A stretch of 64,000 nt of DNA from Flagellimonas amoyensis (GTDB lineage: Bacteria; Bacteroidota; Bacteroidia; Flavobacteriales; Flavobacteriaceae). The DNA is taken from assembly GCF_003058265.1 (NCBI RefSeq), contig NZ_QBUK01000007.1, positions 124,001 through 188,000 on the forward strand, in the 5' to 3' direction. Under the pieces are notes generated by a model. It was not told the origin of the DNA and ran no database searches. It saw nothing but the letters and a program-made list of their open reading frames with translations. Below are positions 16,385-25,239 of the stretch, piece after piece. Each line of letters opens with the position of its first letter. Positions within the stretch are counted from its first letter, which is position 1. Made by a program: the position numbers and the translations under genes.

Positions 16385-17620
16385 GTGAAAAAGCCAAATG
16401 AGAAACAGAAGCTGACCCTCTCCTTTCTTCAAAAAATGGAAGAAGAAGACAGAGAATTTACGGACAAAGAATTAGCAAATGCTTCGTCCTATCCGTTAGG
16501 GGCTTCACTGCGGGCCAAACTCAACAGAAATGAATTCGGAGAGTTCATTCTCAAACAGGCTAATGGCTTGTATAAAGCTCAACATACCCTTGGGATTTCG
16601 CTAAATGAGTATGCTTTGAAGGTTAGTTCCAAATATCGCCATGCAAATCCTGTAAGTCACTCTACTGGAACCTCACCTAGCAAACCTTCTGATCAACTGA
16701 CCGACAAAAGTATACAAGCGGCCCTTGCAGCAATTGAGATTTATAATAAACCAGATTTTAAATATCGTGAAGAGACCTTTTCAATTCTCCTAATCAATGC
16801 TTGGGAGTCCTTGCTAAAGGCTAGGATCCTCCAAAATGAATTAGAGCACATAGAAGTACTATACATCAAGGATAATAAAAATCCAGGTGGTTTCATACTT
16901 TCCCGCTCAGGAAATTACAGAACAATTTCTATTGGTGACGCAATTAACAAAGTGGAATTAGACCCTACCTTAAAAGCCAACCTTTTCATATTGGTTGAAC
17001 TTCGAGATAATGCAATCCATTTTCGCAATGATAGCCCCGTACTGAACACAAAGCTTCTTGAAATCGGAACTGCAAGTCTTCATAGTTATCTAGAAATGTG
17101 TAAAGATTGGTTCAAGAGAGACCTCAGTAAATACAATTTCTTTATAATGCCTATGTCTTTCTTTCATGCTCATGAAGTGAAAAGTTATTCGGTAAACTCT
17201 GAATCAATTCAGACTCAGAATTTACTAAGATATATTGGAAATAAAGAAAAAGAACATCCACATGATCCACTCTCGGCGCATAGTATCTCACTTAGATTGG
17301 AAACAAAATTTGTAAAGAGCAAAATGCTTATCGATCCCAATGACCCTGATGCTATTTCGATCACGGTTGATGAGGAAGATGCATTTAAAAAAACCTTTAT
17401 TTGGGAGTGTAGAAAAGATCTCCTACCAAGATTAAGTAACCGATATTCTGATTTTAAACAGACTCCTGAATTCTGGAACTTACTTAGACAACTAAAGAAG
17501 AACCCGAAATTCTGCAGAGTACGTTATTTAAATACTAAAACGAAGACTGGTGTAAAACAAGAATTTTATAACCCAAATATTGTTCAAGAACTAGATAAAC
17601 ACTATACTAAAAGGCAATAA
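16385..17620 (+). CDS. DUF3644 (HEPN-like) protein
   Basis: 411 aa, with GTG as the only sensible start. The N-terminal ~70 residues look like a wHTH-like region (FTDKELANASSYPLGASLRA). Residues about 115-240 show the DUF3644 pattern: AALAAIEIYNKPDFKYREET, FSILLINAWESLLKARI, RTISIGDAINKVE and LRDNAIHFRND, a HEPN-like arrangement with RxxxxH-type residues (RDNAIH). DUF3644 proteins are often found near restriction and other defence genes and are suspected RNases. It has the orientation of the TIR operon and follows IR3, so it may be a separate cassette of the same islet. Confidence 0.75.
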   Translation: MKKPNEKQKLTLSFLQKMEEEDREFTDKELANASSYPLGASLRAKLNRNEFGEFILKQANGLYKAQHTLGISLNEYALKVSSKYRHANPVSHSTGTSPSKPSDQLTDKSIQAALAAIEIYNKPDFKYREETFSILLINAWESLLKARILQNELEHIEVLYIKDNKNPGGFILSRSGNYRTISIGDAINKVELDPTLKANLFILVELRDNAIHFRNDSPVLNTKLLEIGTASLHSYLEMCKDWFKRDLSKYNFFIMPMSFFHAHEVKSYSVNSESIQTQNLLRYIGNKEKEHPHDPLSAHSISLRLETKFVKSKMLIDPNDPDAISITVDEEDAFKKTFIWECRKDLLPRLSNRYSDFKQTPEFWNLLRQLKKNPKFCRVRYLNTKTKTGVKQEFYNPNIVQELDKHYTKRQ

Positions 17621-17881
17621 AACGTTACAACAATAATAGGTAATTGTTCTTATGGTTAATAAAAGTACTAGGTTGAAAATAAATGATTCCAACATCACTC
17701 ATTTAATCTGCAAATTCAAACGACCTTCTAAACTCGACCAACTTCTTATTTTCACTTAATTGCCTTCACTGTTCCTAAAATGAATTTGTGGCTAATCAAT
17801 GTAACCATTTACTGAATAAGGAGACATTAGATTTCCGGCCATACTAAACTACAAATCAAAACGTTAGAAGTAATACTAACC

Positions 17882-18952
17882 ATGATTCACATCCACGGCC
17901 AAATAGAATCCCTTAAACGTATCCGGGAAATCTTGGACCATCATGGCATTACTTGGTTTACATCCACTGGTCAAATAAACAGATTCCTCAAAACCTTCGA
18001 AAACGAAAAGGAATCGTTGCTCTTTAATATTGAACGTCAATATGAACTGGAACTTGAAATTCTCGTAACAAAGGTACATCACTACCAAAAGGAGTATGAA
18101 TCCGTAAAAGACCATGTAGAAAACACGCTCAACAACAGAATCTCCAGCTTAAAGGCAAAATCCAAAACCCTTTCACTTCCAGCCAAAAATGCCGTGATTG
18201 AACTCCTGAATTGGTACCGGCAGCAAATCCTTCTAGGTTATACGTTCATCCTCGATAAGGGCACAAAATACATTATAAAACTTAAGACCAAACCTTACCA
18301 AAAACGTTTGGATCCCACACAAAAAGAGCTTGAAGCATACATAGCCAACCGTCAGAATAGCATTTCGGAACGCTTTGAAACTAAGTTTAAGGAATTGGAG
18401 TTCACACAAAAAATTACTGAGGGCCTCTACCCTCTCATTGCTGGTGCCATAGGGGAACATAAAGTGGCCAAAGAGCTAGAAAAACTACCAAGACCATTTG
18501 TCCTGATCAATGATTTTTCGCTTGCTTTCAACAAACCTATATACAACCGACGTGAAAATGACCGGATATTCAGTATCCAAATCGACCATTTATTGGTCAC
18601 ACCTGCAGGAATCTTTATCATTGAGACCAAGAACTGGAGTAAGAAATCCCTGGAGCGTTATGACTTTCGCTCTCCGGTCAAACAAGTGAGACGGGCCAAT
18701 TTTGCCCTGTATACCTTACTAAACAGCCCGAACACCTCCAACAGAGTTATCAAACCGCATCATTGGGGACAGAGAAAGTTGCCTGTAAAAAGTATTGTTG
18801 CCATGATTCATCACAAACCCAAGGAACGGTTCAAGCACGTTGCTATCAAAACGTTACAGGAACTCAATGGGCACATCAAGTATTTTGATCCGCTTTTTGA
18901 TAACGAGGAGGTGGAAAGCATCGGAACGTTTTTGATCAACCTCAAAAATTAA
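17882..18952 (+). CDS. NERD-domain nuclease-related protein
   Basis: 356 aa. The N-terminal half (about 40-180) is helical and charged, probably coiled coil. Residues about 185-300 are a NERD domain: GAIGEHKVAKELEKL, LINDFSLAF, SIQIDHLLVTPAGIFIIETK with the Asp and the ExK pair of the PD-(D/E)xK-like core, then WSKKSL. NERD proteins are predicted DNA-processing enzymes. It lies 261 bp after the DUF3644 gene, a gap with no visible gene, and closes the islet. It could be a defence nuclease; no partner is evident. Confidence 0.85.
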   Translation: MIHIHGQIESLKRIREILDHHGITWFTSTGQINRFLKTFENEKESLLFNIERQYELELEILVTKVHHYQKEYESVKDHVENTLNNRISSLKAKSKTLSLPAKNAVIELLNWYRQQILLGYTFILDKGTKYIIKLKTKPYQKRLDPTQKELEAYIANRQNSISERFETKFKELEFTQKITEGLYPLIAGAIGEHKVAKELEKLPRPFVLINDFSLAFNKPIYNRRENDRIFSIQIDHLLVTPAGIFIIETKNWSKKSLERYDFRSPVKQVRRANFALYTLLNSPNTSNRVIKPHHWGQRKLPVKSIVAMIHHKPKERFKHVAIKTLQELNGHIKYFDPLFDNEEVESIGTFLINLKN

Positions 18953-19123
18953 GGAAATCAATTAAGTTTTCACTACCCCATTCAAAATGGATAACATCAT
19001 ATGCTGCCCTTCAGCCACATCTTGTTTGCACTAAACCTTTGGAGTCTGTTTTTCATTACGTTATCCCGTATTTCCCCTAGCACTATTTTATTAAATTTAT
19101 CTTTTACTAAACCAACCAACCTC

Positions 19124-19936
19124 ATGCTACGAAGACTAGTACTATCAATACTGATATTCTTCCATTTTGTCACATTTGCCCAAAATGACGAAATCAAATT
19201 GGTCTCCTGGAACATCAAGGACTTTGGCAAGACCAAGAACAATGAGGAGCTAAATAAGATCGCCGAAATTATAAAGGACACTGATATTCTGGCCATACAA
19301 GAAGTGGTGGCCGGATTTGGGGGTGCCCAAGCAGTGGCAAAACTTACGGATATCCTTAATCGAAAAGGCAGCAAATGGGACTATGTAATCAGTAATCCTA
19401 CCAACAGCCCCAAATATGTATCCGAACGTTATGCCTTTATCTGGAAGACCCATAGGATCAAGATCAAAAACAGGGGTTGGCTTGTTTCTGGTTTGGATAC
19501 TTCGATAGACAGAGAACCATTCTTACTTAATTTCTACCTTGACAGCAAACAATTTACCGTGATCAACTTTCATTCCAGACCCTATAACAAGGATCCGGAA
19601 AGTGAGATCAAGGCACTTACTAGATTTGTAATTGATTCCCTAAAAACTCCCTTGATCATTGCCGGAGATTTTAATGTGGATGAAAAAATGCCCGTTTTCA
19701 ACACCTTAAAAAAATTAGGATATCAAACCACAATCACTGGTCAAAAGACCACTTTAAAATGGACCTGCGAAGGAAACCAATACCTCAACCATCCCATTGA
19801 CAATATTTTTTATTCGAAGGATATCTTCAAGGTGGAAGGCAAGGTTATTGACTTCGTACGATTTTGCGAAGAGTTGGAAAATGCCCGTAAACTATCAGAT
19901 CATTTACCCATATTCTTACGATTCAAATTGCAATAA
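19124..19936 (+). CDS. Exported endonuclease/exonuclease/phosphatase-family protein
   Basis: 270 aa from the ATG at 19124, which gives a signal peptide (MLRRLVLSILIFFHFVTFAQ); an upstream in-frame ATG at 19001 would add an unlikely 41-residue leader. EEP-fold motifs in order: LVSWNIKDFG, DILAIQEVVAG (metal-binding Glu), FTVINFHSRPY, LIIAGDFNVDE, and a C-terminal LSDHLPIFLRF with the catalytic His. Family members are metal-dependent DNases or phosphodiesterases. Secretion suggests an extracellular or periplasmic nuclease for nutrient scavenging. It ends 6 bp from the convergent channel gene. Confidence 0.88.
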   Translation: MLRRLVLSILIFFHFVTFAQNDEIKLVSWNIKDFGKTKNNEELNKIAEIIKDTDILAIQEVVAGFGGAQAVAKLTDILNRKGSKWDYVISNPTNSPKYVSERYAFIWKTHRIKIKNRGWLVSGLDTSIDREPFLLNFYLDSKQFTVINFHSRPYNKDPESEIKALTRFVIDSLKTPLIIAGDFNVDEKMPVFNTLKKLGYQTTITGQKTTLKWTCEGNQYLNHPIDNIFYSKDIFKVEGKVIDFVRFCEELENARKLSDHLPIFLRFKLQ

Positions 19937-19941
19937 ATGGC

Positions 19942-21390
19942 TCATGAAAGGTAAATCAGTCGATAGCCGTCATCAACGACCATATCATTTTTCGGTGAAA
20001 GGATAGACTCGTTCCGATGGTCAATCACGCCCAACAAGGTTTCATTCTTTTCGAGTAAAAACAGTTTCACTTCCTTTACCTTGGTTGGAACAGAGAGCCC
20101 CAGCTCCGTTGGTCTCAAACTTTTCACACGTTCCCCTTCCCCGCCAAAAAGCTGATAGAATAAATTGGATACATTGGGATGGCCAATACATGTGGAGATA
20201 ATCTTGGCATCGATCAGTTCCTTAAACAGGATTTCGTCCCCCATGATCTTGTCCTTGATGATTTCAGCATTGACCTCATCGTTAATTTCAGCAATCGTAT
20301 GGGTATTCGGTGCTTCCTTTTCAATATGGAAAACCGTCATGACGGTTCTCAAGTCTACATCGCGGATAGTATCGTGTTCATTGAACTCTGCAAAGACGAT
20401 GGCAAATTTAGCCTCTTTGATTTGCACCAACTTTAAGGTATTGAAATCCGTATAATCGGCATTCACATAAATCAGACCATCCTTATCGGCAATGGTCTTT
20501 TGGGTGATTAGGACAATTTTATTGCAATACCTCCGATCACGCAAAAGGTCCTGAATCACCTTTTCTGCAGATTTGGTATAGCCACATATCACGACATGGT
20601 TCTTGATGTTAAGGCGGGTTATTTTCCCTGAGGTAATGGCATTCATGACCAACGATATTTTATTGAGAATGATTGAAATGAAAAAGCCAAAAATGGCCAT
20701 ATTGAAAATCAAAAGAAGGATCGACAAAAGTTTCCCGAAAAATGTCTTGGGCGTGGTGTCCGCCAACTCAATCAATTTGAGGGAATACCAGAACGAATCT
20801 GTAAAACTGTAGAAGGCCTCCTTATTTCGGGTATGCTCCACGCTGTACAACCCAAAACTCAGTACCAGCAATATGGCAAGCGTTACCGTAAAAAAGATAT
20901 AGAACATCCGATTGTGTTCCCGCATCCCTTGAAGAATGATATGGAGCTTGTCCATTTCACGAAATATCTTGAAGGCCCTAAACAATCGGAACAACCGAAA
21001 AAATCGGAGAAAGCGGAGTACCCGAAAGGCCCTAAAGAAGGCCAACGAGGGCAATATGGCCAACAGATCGATGATCGACACAGGTTTGGCCATCCAATGA
21101 AGCTTTTGGCGTATTGCAAAAAGCAATCCATTGCCTTTGTAATCATCTCTAAAATCTGAACAGATGTAAAAGCGGATTCCATACTCTGCTATAAAAAACA
21201 ATAGTATGGCCTTATCCACAAATTCGAAATTCTTGGAAAGGTACTGGTCCTCATTTTGAAAAAAGATGAGTACTATGGAAAGTAGAATCATAAAGCCGGT
21301 AAAGACATCCAAAAGATATTTCTTTGGATTTTCCTCATCGAGGAACCAATATCTCAAAAACTGCTTCATGACCAGGCCGTGTTGCACCAC
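19942..21390 (-). CDS. Voltage-sensor-type ion channel with RCK domain and aberrant selectivity filter
   Basis: 482 aa (a start at 21369, MKQFLRYW, is equally possible). Six-TM Kv-like architecture: S1-S3 in about 20-110; S4 with Arg at every third residue (FRVLRFLRFFRLFRLFRAFK); S5, pore loop and S6 to about 240; then a TrkA-N/RCK domain (HVVICGYTKSAEKVIQDLL) with C-terminal extension. Where TVGYGD is expected the loop reads SFWYSLKLIELADTTPKT, so the K+ filter is missing and about three residues shorter. It is likely a channel of other selectivity. Convergent with the EEP gene. Confidence 0.8.
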   Translation of the reverse strand: MVQHGLVMKQFLRYWFLDEENPKKYLLDVFTGFMILLSIVLIFFQNEDQYLSKNFEFVDKAILLFFIAEYGIRFYICSDFRDDYKGNGLLFAIRQKLHWMAKPVSIIDLLAILPSLAFFRAFRVLRFLRFFRLFRLFRAFKIFREMDKLHIILQGMREHNRMFYIFFTVTLAILLVLSFGLYSVEHTRNKEAFYSFTDSFWYSLKLIELADTTPKTFFGKLLSILLLIFNMAIFGFFISIILNKISLVMNAITSGKITRLNIKNHVVICGYTKSAEKVIQDLLRDRRYCNKIVLITQKTIADKDGLIYVNADYTDFNTLKLVQIKEAKFAIVFAEFNEHDTIRDVDLRTVMTVFHIEKEAPNTHTIAEINDEVNAEIIKDKIMGDEILFKELIDAKIISTCIGHPNVSNLFYQLFGGEGERVKSLRPTELGLSVPTKVKEVKLFLLEKNETLLGVIDHRNESILSPKNDMVVDDGYRLIYLS

Positions 21391-21445
21391 AAGCTATTAA
21401 TCCTCAATCCCATGTGTAGAGATCCAAATCCAGTGAGCTGAATGT

Positions 21446-21697
21446 TCAAAAAATCAATGAACATGAAAATGACCCCATGATGATCAGAATAAAAAACAAA
21501 GTCACCATGCAACCGCTATTTTTTGATCTTGAAAATGATTTTCGGTAGGTCAGGCCAGGAATCCCGGTCCGGATAGAATAACCTCTCGAACTTATACTTC
21601 CTCGTTTTCCACGAACGCTGGGCGTAATTCCCGATTTACTAATATGGACGCCAAAACCTTTGCCCAAATTGACCCTTTTGTTGAACCTGAAGGACAT
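21446..21697 (-). CDS. DUF4236 domain protein
   Basis: 83 aa. The N-terminal ~52 residues match DUF4236: MSFRFNKRVNLGKGFGVHIS, KSGITPSVRGKRGS and GIPGLTYRKSF. A single hydrophobic segment follows (about 64-82, MVTLFFILIIMGSFSCSLIF). Function unknown; related small proteins carry this glycine/basic N-terminal fold before membrane regions. It begins 2 bp after the stop of the VWA-like lipoprotein gene on the same strand, so it belongs to that transcription unit. Confidence 0.75.
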   Translation of the reverse strand: MSFRFNKRVNLGKGFGVHISKSGITPSVRGKRGSISSRGYSIRTGIPGLTYRKSFSRSKNSGCMVTLFFILIIMGSFSCSLIF

Positions 21698-21699
21698 GG

Positions 21700-22617
21700 T
21701 TACTTTTTTAAGATGAAATCTCGAATGATTTTATCCATATGAGAAGGTAAATCGGCTTGTTTGATTTCGAAGTCATTTACTTTCAATTCACCAAACCATT
21801 TACTCCAATAGGCCCGAATGACATCTTCCTCATAGGGATTGCCTTTCACCGGGTTTATACCCAAAACCAGTACATCCAAATTAGATAAATCCTTCTTTGG
21901 CACGATGAATCCAAAATCCTTTTCATCGAAACGCTTTTGCCAATCTGACTTGTTTAAACCGTTCTTTTGAATAAGTTGTGGAATTATGTAGCTTGTCTGA
22001 TTGTCTTCCTCCATTTTGGAATCTTTATGGAACATATACCCATCGGTCAAAATCACCAAGATATTTCTATACCCCTCATCAACACAATAGTCATCCACTT
22101 TGTTCTTGAAAAACCCCCAAATGTCCGACCCCACATAATTATTGTCGGCTATGGCAGCCTCATAGATGGTTTTTGATATGGTCCCGTATTTATTGGATAC
22201 CCTTAAAATGGAGTCTTTGTCCACATCGACTTTTGTAAAATGGGTCTTCAACTCTGCGACCTTTTTGTTCAGGGTTTGGTCCGATGGTTCGGGATCTATG
22301 AATACTTGAATCTTATCATCAATTTGATTCACTTTTTTGTTCAATAGATGCCATTCGAAACTTTCTACCACCGATTCGAGATATCCAATATCCCTCATAT
22401 AAAATTCCATGGCAGGTGAAGGATGCTTTTGAGGGTCTATCCTATCAGAAAGATCGATCAAAACACTAATGTTCAAATTGCTATTTAGACGTACTTTCTT
22501 ACTAATTGGATTACGTATTGTTTCCTCTGGCTCCAGTTCAACTTTTGGATCTTGTTTACAGGATTGTAGATGGCCTACAACAAACATCAACAAAACGGTT
22601 CTAAAAATGTTTTTCAT
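21700..22617 (-). CDS. VWA-like lipoprotein
   Basis: 305 aa from the ATG at 22617, chosen because it gives a lipoprotein signal (MKNIFRTVLLMFVVGHLQSC) and avoids overlap with the upstream gene. The mature protein has a von Willebrand A-like fold: NISVLIDLSDRID (MIDAS-type DxS motif) and RNILVILTDGYMFHKD as a later metal-site strand. It would be tethered to the outer or inner membrane facing the periplasm. It follows the coiled-coil membrane gene by 4 bp and a TerB gene beyond it, suggesting a joint envelope complex. VWA membership is by motif; the role is not known. Confidence 0.65.
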   Translation of the reverse strand: MKNIFRTVLLMFVVGHLQSCKQDPKVELEPEETIRNPISKKVRLNSNLNISVLIDLSDRIDPQKHPSPAMEFYMRDIGYLESVVESFEWHLLNKKVNQIDDKIQVFIDPEPSDQTLNKKVAELKTHFTKVDVDKDSILRVSNKYGTISKTIYEAAIADNNYVGSDIWGFFKNKVDDYCVDEGYRNILVILTDGYMFHKDSKMEEDNQTSYIIPQLIQKNGLNKSDWQKRFDEKDFGFIVPKKDLSNLDVLVLGINPVKGNPYEEDVIRAYWSKWFGELKVNDFEIKQADLPSHMDKIIRDFILKK

Positions 22618-22621
22618 ACGA

Positions 22622-23887
22622 TCAATTAATAAGTTTGTACAACCTTCCTTCATAACTTTCATCTGCTATTTCATGCTCCTCCAAGTGCTTTCGTTCCTCT
22701 TCCCTGCATTTAGCCAACAACTCATCCCTTCTTTTTAGGGCATCGAAATTATCGGCTATGGCCAAAAACCAGCCCTTTACATATTCTGCATGGTAGGTGA
22801 GGTAATGTTTGTTGGAAAAAATGAACCCATCAATGGTCCTTTGCAAATCATTTATCTTTCCCTCTGTTCCAGCTATTTCTTCCTTGATAGGATTGATTTT
22901 CCCCATTAATTTGTTGATTTCCTGTTGGGTATTTTCAATATCTTCCCTTCTAGATCGGATAAAGGATTTTATCTTGTCGAAATTGTCATATTCTTTCATG
23001 ACAAAATCAAACACCAATCCCCAAATGATATAGACCACAAAGCCAGCAAAGATGATGCCCCAGAATTCAGGGGAGGCAAAAGCTATTTTCAAATCAAAGG
23101 GAGGAGAATTCAGGGTTTTGTCAAATTCATAAATCTTCTTCTCAATTTGATAAGCCAGAATAGCATCAAATATGAAAGTGACCACGAACAAGGTTCCTAT
23201 TTTTATATAGGACAACCAATTCTTATGCTTTTGGAACATATGGATCAAATACCCCAACCCCATGAATGCAAACGGAATGGTCGCCACGAACACGCCTTCC
23301 AACCATCCATCCGCAATCGCTTTTGATAAAGCATTGGCATCGAAAATTGCAGCGGTAAGTTCATCATCTGGATCAAAGGTTTTGAAAAAGGCCGAATATG
23401 AAGCCGATATATAGAAGACCAACAAATAAAAAGTAATAGGAATCAACACGATCAATCCCAGATAAAATTGAGCTTTGGGTTTTTTGTCCGCGTCCTCCAC
23501 ATACTTTTCGGGATTGTGTTTTACATCGGTAATCTCAGATTTAAACTGTTGTATTTTCTCTTCCCAGATGCCAATCGTCTCTTCTAGAATAAGTTTGGCC
23601 GTCTTCCGCTTCTTCAGTTCAATTTCATACTTGCCCCTTTCTTGTATATAAGGTTCTTTTAGGGACTTTTGGAGTCTCTCATCCTCCCTACACTTACCTT
23701 TATAATCCATATACACATCCTGCAAACAGGCTTTAAAAATCATATGGTTTCCCTCGGCCTGTTTGGATGAGCCATAACCACTTTCAAAAAAGGTGAGTTT
23801 TATTTTTTTAACATCTTCTTCCTTGTCATGTACTACTTCGGCCTCTGGGTTCTTTTTTATCGAGAATATTTTTTTCAGTGCACTCAT
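22622..23887 (-). CDS. Four-TM coiled-coil membrane protein of unknown function
   Basis: 421 aa, not recognised. A charged N-terminal ~135 residues with coiled coil (about 80-120), four TM segments (about 140-161, 194-217, 228-248, 274-297), then a long coiled coil (about 300-352, with RSRREDIENTQQEINKLMGK) and a helical tail. No enzymatic motif was seen. The layout of paired TM segments and long cytosolic coils suits a scaffold or motor-like membrane protein. It lies in a tight run with TerB (1 bp between genes) and the VWA-like lipoprotein (4 bp), implying co-translation and a shared complex. Confidence 0.6.
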   Translation of the reverse strand: MSALKKIFSIKKNPEAEVVHDKEEDVKKIKLTFFESGYGSSKQAEGNHMIFKACLQDVYMDYKGKCREDERLQKSLKEPYIQERGKYEIELKKRKTAKLILEETIGIWEEKIQQFKSEITDVKHNPEKYVEDADKKPKAQFYLGLIVLIPITFYLLVFYISASYSAFFKTFDPDDELTAAIFDANALSKAIADGWLEGVFVATIPFAFMGLGYLIHMFQKHKNWLSYIKIGTLFVVTFIFDAILAYQIEKKIYEFDKTLNSPPFDLKIAFASPEFWGIIFAGFVVYIIWGLVFDFVMKEYDNFDKIKSFIRSRREDIENTQQEINKLMGKINPIKEEIAGTEGKINDLQRTIDGFIFSNKHYLTYHAEYVKGWFLAIADNFDALKRRDELLAKCREEERKHLEEHEIADESYEGRLYKLIN

Positions 23888-23888
23888 G

Positions 23889-24293
23889 TCAATCGTTCAT
23901 TAGGTTCATCAATTGTGTTTTTGAAACATTCTGTTCGGCATTCTCCAACAAAAAACCACAGATGTCCTCCACGTTTTCTTCCAGAAATCCAAACTTTAGA
24001 CAATACTTTCTCAGGGTGTTCACTTCATCCTCCGTTGCAACCCCATCGGCCCAAATCATGAGTGCCAAATCGTATAAATACTCGATTTTATCCTTTAGCT
24101 CTTGCGGTACGCTAGAATCCTGGGAAGGGTTAAGCAGAACCTCATTTAATTGTTCTTGCCCTACGCCCCTTTCCTCTGCAAATCGATACAGCATTTGAAG
24201 TTCAAGGACATCAAAATTGTCATCGGAGAAAGCCATTTGGTAAAGTCTTAGGAAATGACTTTTCAATTCCAATGAAATGTTCATTTTTTCCAT
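23889..24293 (-). CDS. TerB-like domain protein
   Basis: 134 aa, all-helical and acidic. The pattern LRLYQMAFSDDNFDVLELQM then IEYLYDLALMIWADGVATED, EVNTLRKYCLKFGF is that of TerB/TerB-like domains, where acidic residues after an A.aDG..t..E motif may bind metal. TerB proteins are linked to tellurite resistance and to phage- and stress-associated complexes with VWA proteins. Here the next two genes encode a four-TM coiled-coil protein and a VWA-like lipoprotein, echoing that association. No TerC, TerD or TerZ genes are present, so this is not a classical ter operon. Confidence 0.72.
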   Translation of the reverse strand: MEKMNISLELKSHFLRLYQMAFSDDNFDVLELQMLYRFAEERGVGQEQLNEVLLNPSQDSSVPQELKDKIEYLYDLALMIWADGVATEDEVNTLRKYCLKFGFLEENVEDICGFLLENAEQNVSKTQLMNLMND

Positions 24294-24307
24294 GGTTGAT
24301 TATTTGA

Positions 24308-24607
24308 TTAGTTTTCACAAGCTATTCCATCATTATCCCTATCCAGGTTAGAATAACAGGTTTTGTTGGTTTCAAAAGTTGATTGTGCCTCTTCTTGGGA
24401 TGAAAAATCAGAACAGTTTTTCTTGATGCAGGACGATTCACTTTCACTCGTACAAGCAATGGATACCACCATTATCACGAAAGGCAATAACAGGCTTAGA
24501 AAACAGCCTTTATTATTCCTGCCTTGAAATGCTTTTGATCTTTTGCTTACAAAATGTCCCTGGACATAGGTTCCATCTTTTCGGTAATATCCCTTACGGT
24601 ACCCCAT
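24308..24607 (-). CDS. Excalibur calcium-binding domain membrane protein
   Basis: 99 aa. An N-terminal GYRKGYYRKDGTYVQGHFVS segment (common in small bacterial repeat proteins), one TM or lipoprotein-like segment (CFLSLLLPFVIMVVSIAC), and a C-terminal Excalibur domain with NCSDFSSQEEAQSTF and NLDRDNDGIACEN, the DxDxDGxxCE calcium loop. The Excalibur part would be outside the cytoplasm. It follows the DUF1508 gene by 3 bp, so it is the second gene of the unit started by the promoter at 24833-24877. Its role is unknown; envelope stress or a nuclease cofactor are guesses. Confidence 0.82.
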   Translation of the reverse strand: MGYRKGYYRKDGTYVQGHFVSKRSKAFQGRNNKGCFLSLLLPFVIMVVSIACTSESESSCIKKNCSDFSSQEEAQSTFETNKTCYSNLDRDNDGIACEN

Positions 24608-24610
24608 GGT

Positions 24611-24805
24611 TTATGAAAATAAGGTCAAGTCATCCGCCTCGGCAACCGGGGCATCACGTTTTACGGCAGCAATCCCATTCTTACAGTTCTGTTTTGAGCT
24701 GTACATTTCACTGGTGGCAATAATCTCCCCGTTTCCTTTGGATCGGAGGTTGAAATAATAATCGCCGCTTTTGCTTTTTTTGATTTCAAATTTTGGAAAG
24801 GCCAT
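24611..24805 (-). CDS. DUF1508 (YegP-like) protein
   Basis: 64 aa, one DUF1508 repeat: FEIKKSKSGDYYFNLRSKGN, GEIIATSEMYSSKQNCKNGI, AAVKRDAP. E. coli YegP has two such repeats; single-repeat versions are common. The domain is a small beta-alpha fold of uncertain role. It is the first gene after a promoter with a TTACGGA palindrome and TACGTTTG box; predicted transcription would start about 20 nt before this ATG, which supports the start chosen. Confidence 0.88.
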   Translation of the reverse strand: MAFPKFEIKKSKSGDYYFNLRSKGNGEIIATSEMYSSKQNCKNGIAAVKRDAPVAEADDLTLFS

Positions 24806-24832
24806 TTGTATTGGTTTTTATGGTTTGAGTCC

Positions 24833-24877
24833 CAAACGTAAATCCAATACTGACCAAATCCTTACAGAATTCCGTAA
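24833..24877 (-). promoter_or_regulatory. TTACGGA-palindrome promoter for the DUF1508 gene
   Basis: In the transcribed direction, TTACGGAATTCTGTAA (24877-24862) is followed after 21 bp by TACGTTTG (24840-24833), an exact TAnnTTTG -7 box. The palindrome overlaps the place of the -33 box, which fits an activator. Same geometry as at 27222 and 27943. Confidence 0.68.
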
Positions 24878-25011
24878 TGCCATAACTAATTAAGATGTGG
24901 CCCACAGGAAAATATTCATAACAAAAAGAAATAAAGGCAGGATATATTAACCCCACCTTTTTTATCGAATTAAATGATTATCAGGCACAAAAAAGAAGTC
25001 TCAAATCGTTT

Positions 25012-25239
25012 TTAATCCTCCCAACCGCAAAGGGTGCGGCCCAATTCCTTGGCCTTAGCCAAAGTGACTTCGTGGATTTTAGTGGAACAATTGGAGAGTC
25101 CCCTACAGGATTTGCGGTAATGGTACTTTTTACTCCCCTTCCCCATGCAGACAAAGACATTGGTATCCAAAGAAGTGGACCTATTGATACTAGTGGTCAA
25201 TACAAAAAGTAAGGGCAAAAAAAGAATGCTAATCCTCAT
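25012..25239 (-). CDS. Small exported Cys-rich protein
   Basis: 75 aa from the ATG at 25239, giving a signal peptide (MRISILFLPLLFVLTTSINR); a longer start at 25272 adds 11 residues. The mature part, VFVCMGKGSKKYHYRKSCRG then LSNCSTKIHEVTLAKAKELG and RTLCGWED, contains four cysteines in a His/Cys pattern seen in short bacterial proteins that end in a C-x-x region, perhaps zinc binding. Function unknown. The chosen start overlaps the end of the HsdR_N-type gene by 11 bp, so translation is likely coupled. Confidence 0.65.
   Translation of the reverse strand: MRISILFLPLLFVLTTSINRSTSLDTNVFVCMGKGSKKYHYRKSCRGLSNCSTKIHEVTLAKAKELGRTLCGWED

Noticed and set aside
21700..24805. A classical tellurite-resistance (ter) operon
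   Set aside because: Only a TerB-like gene is present; TerC, TerD/Z and TerA-type genes are missing.
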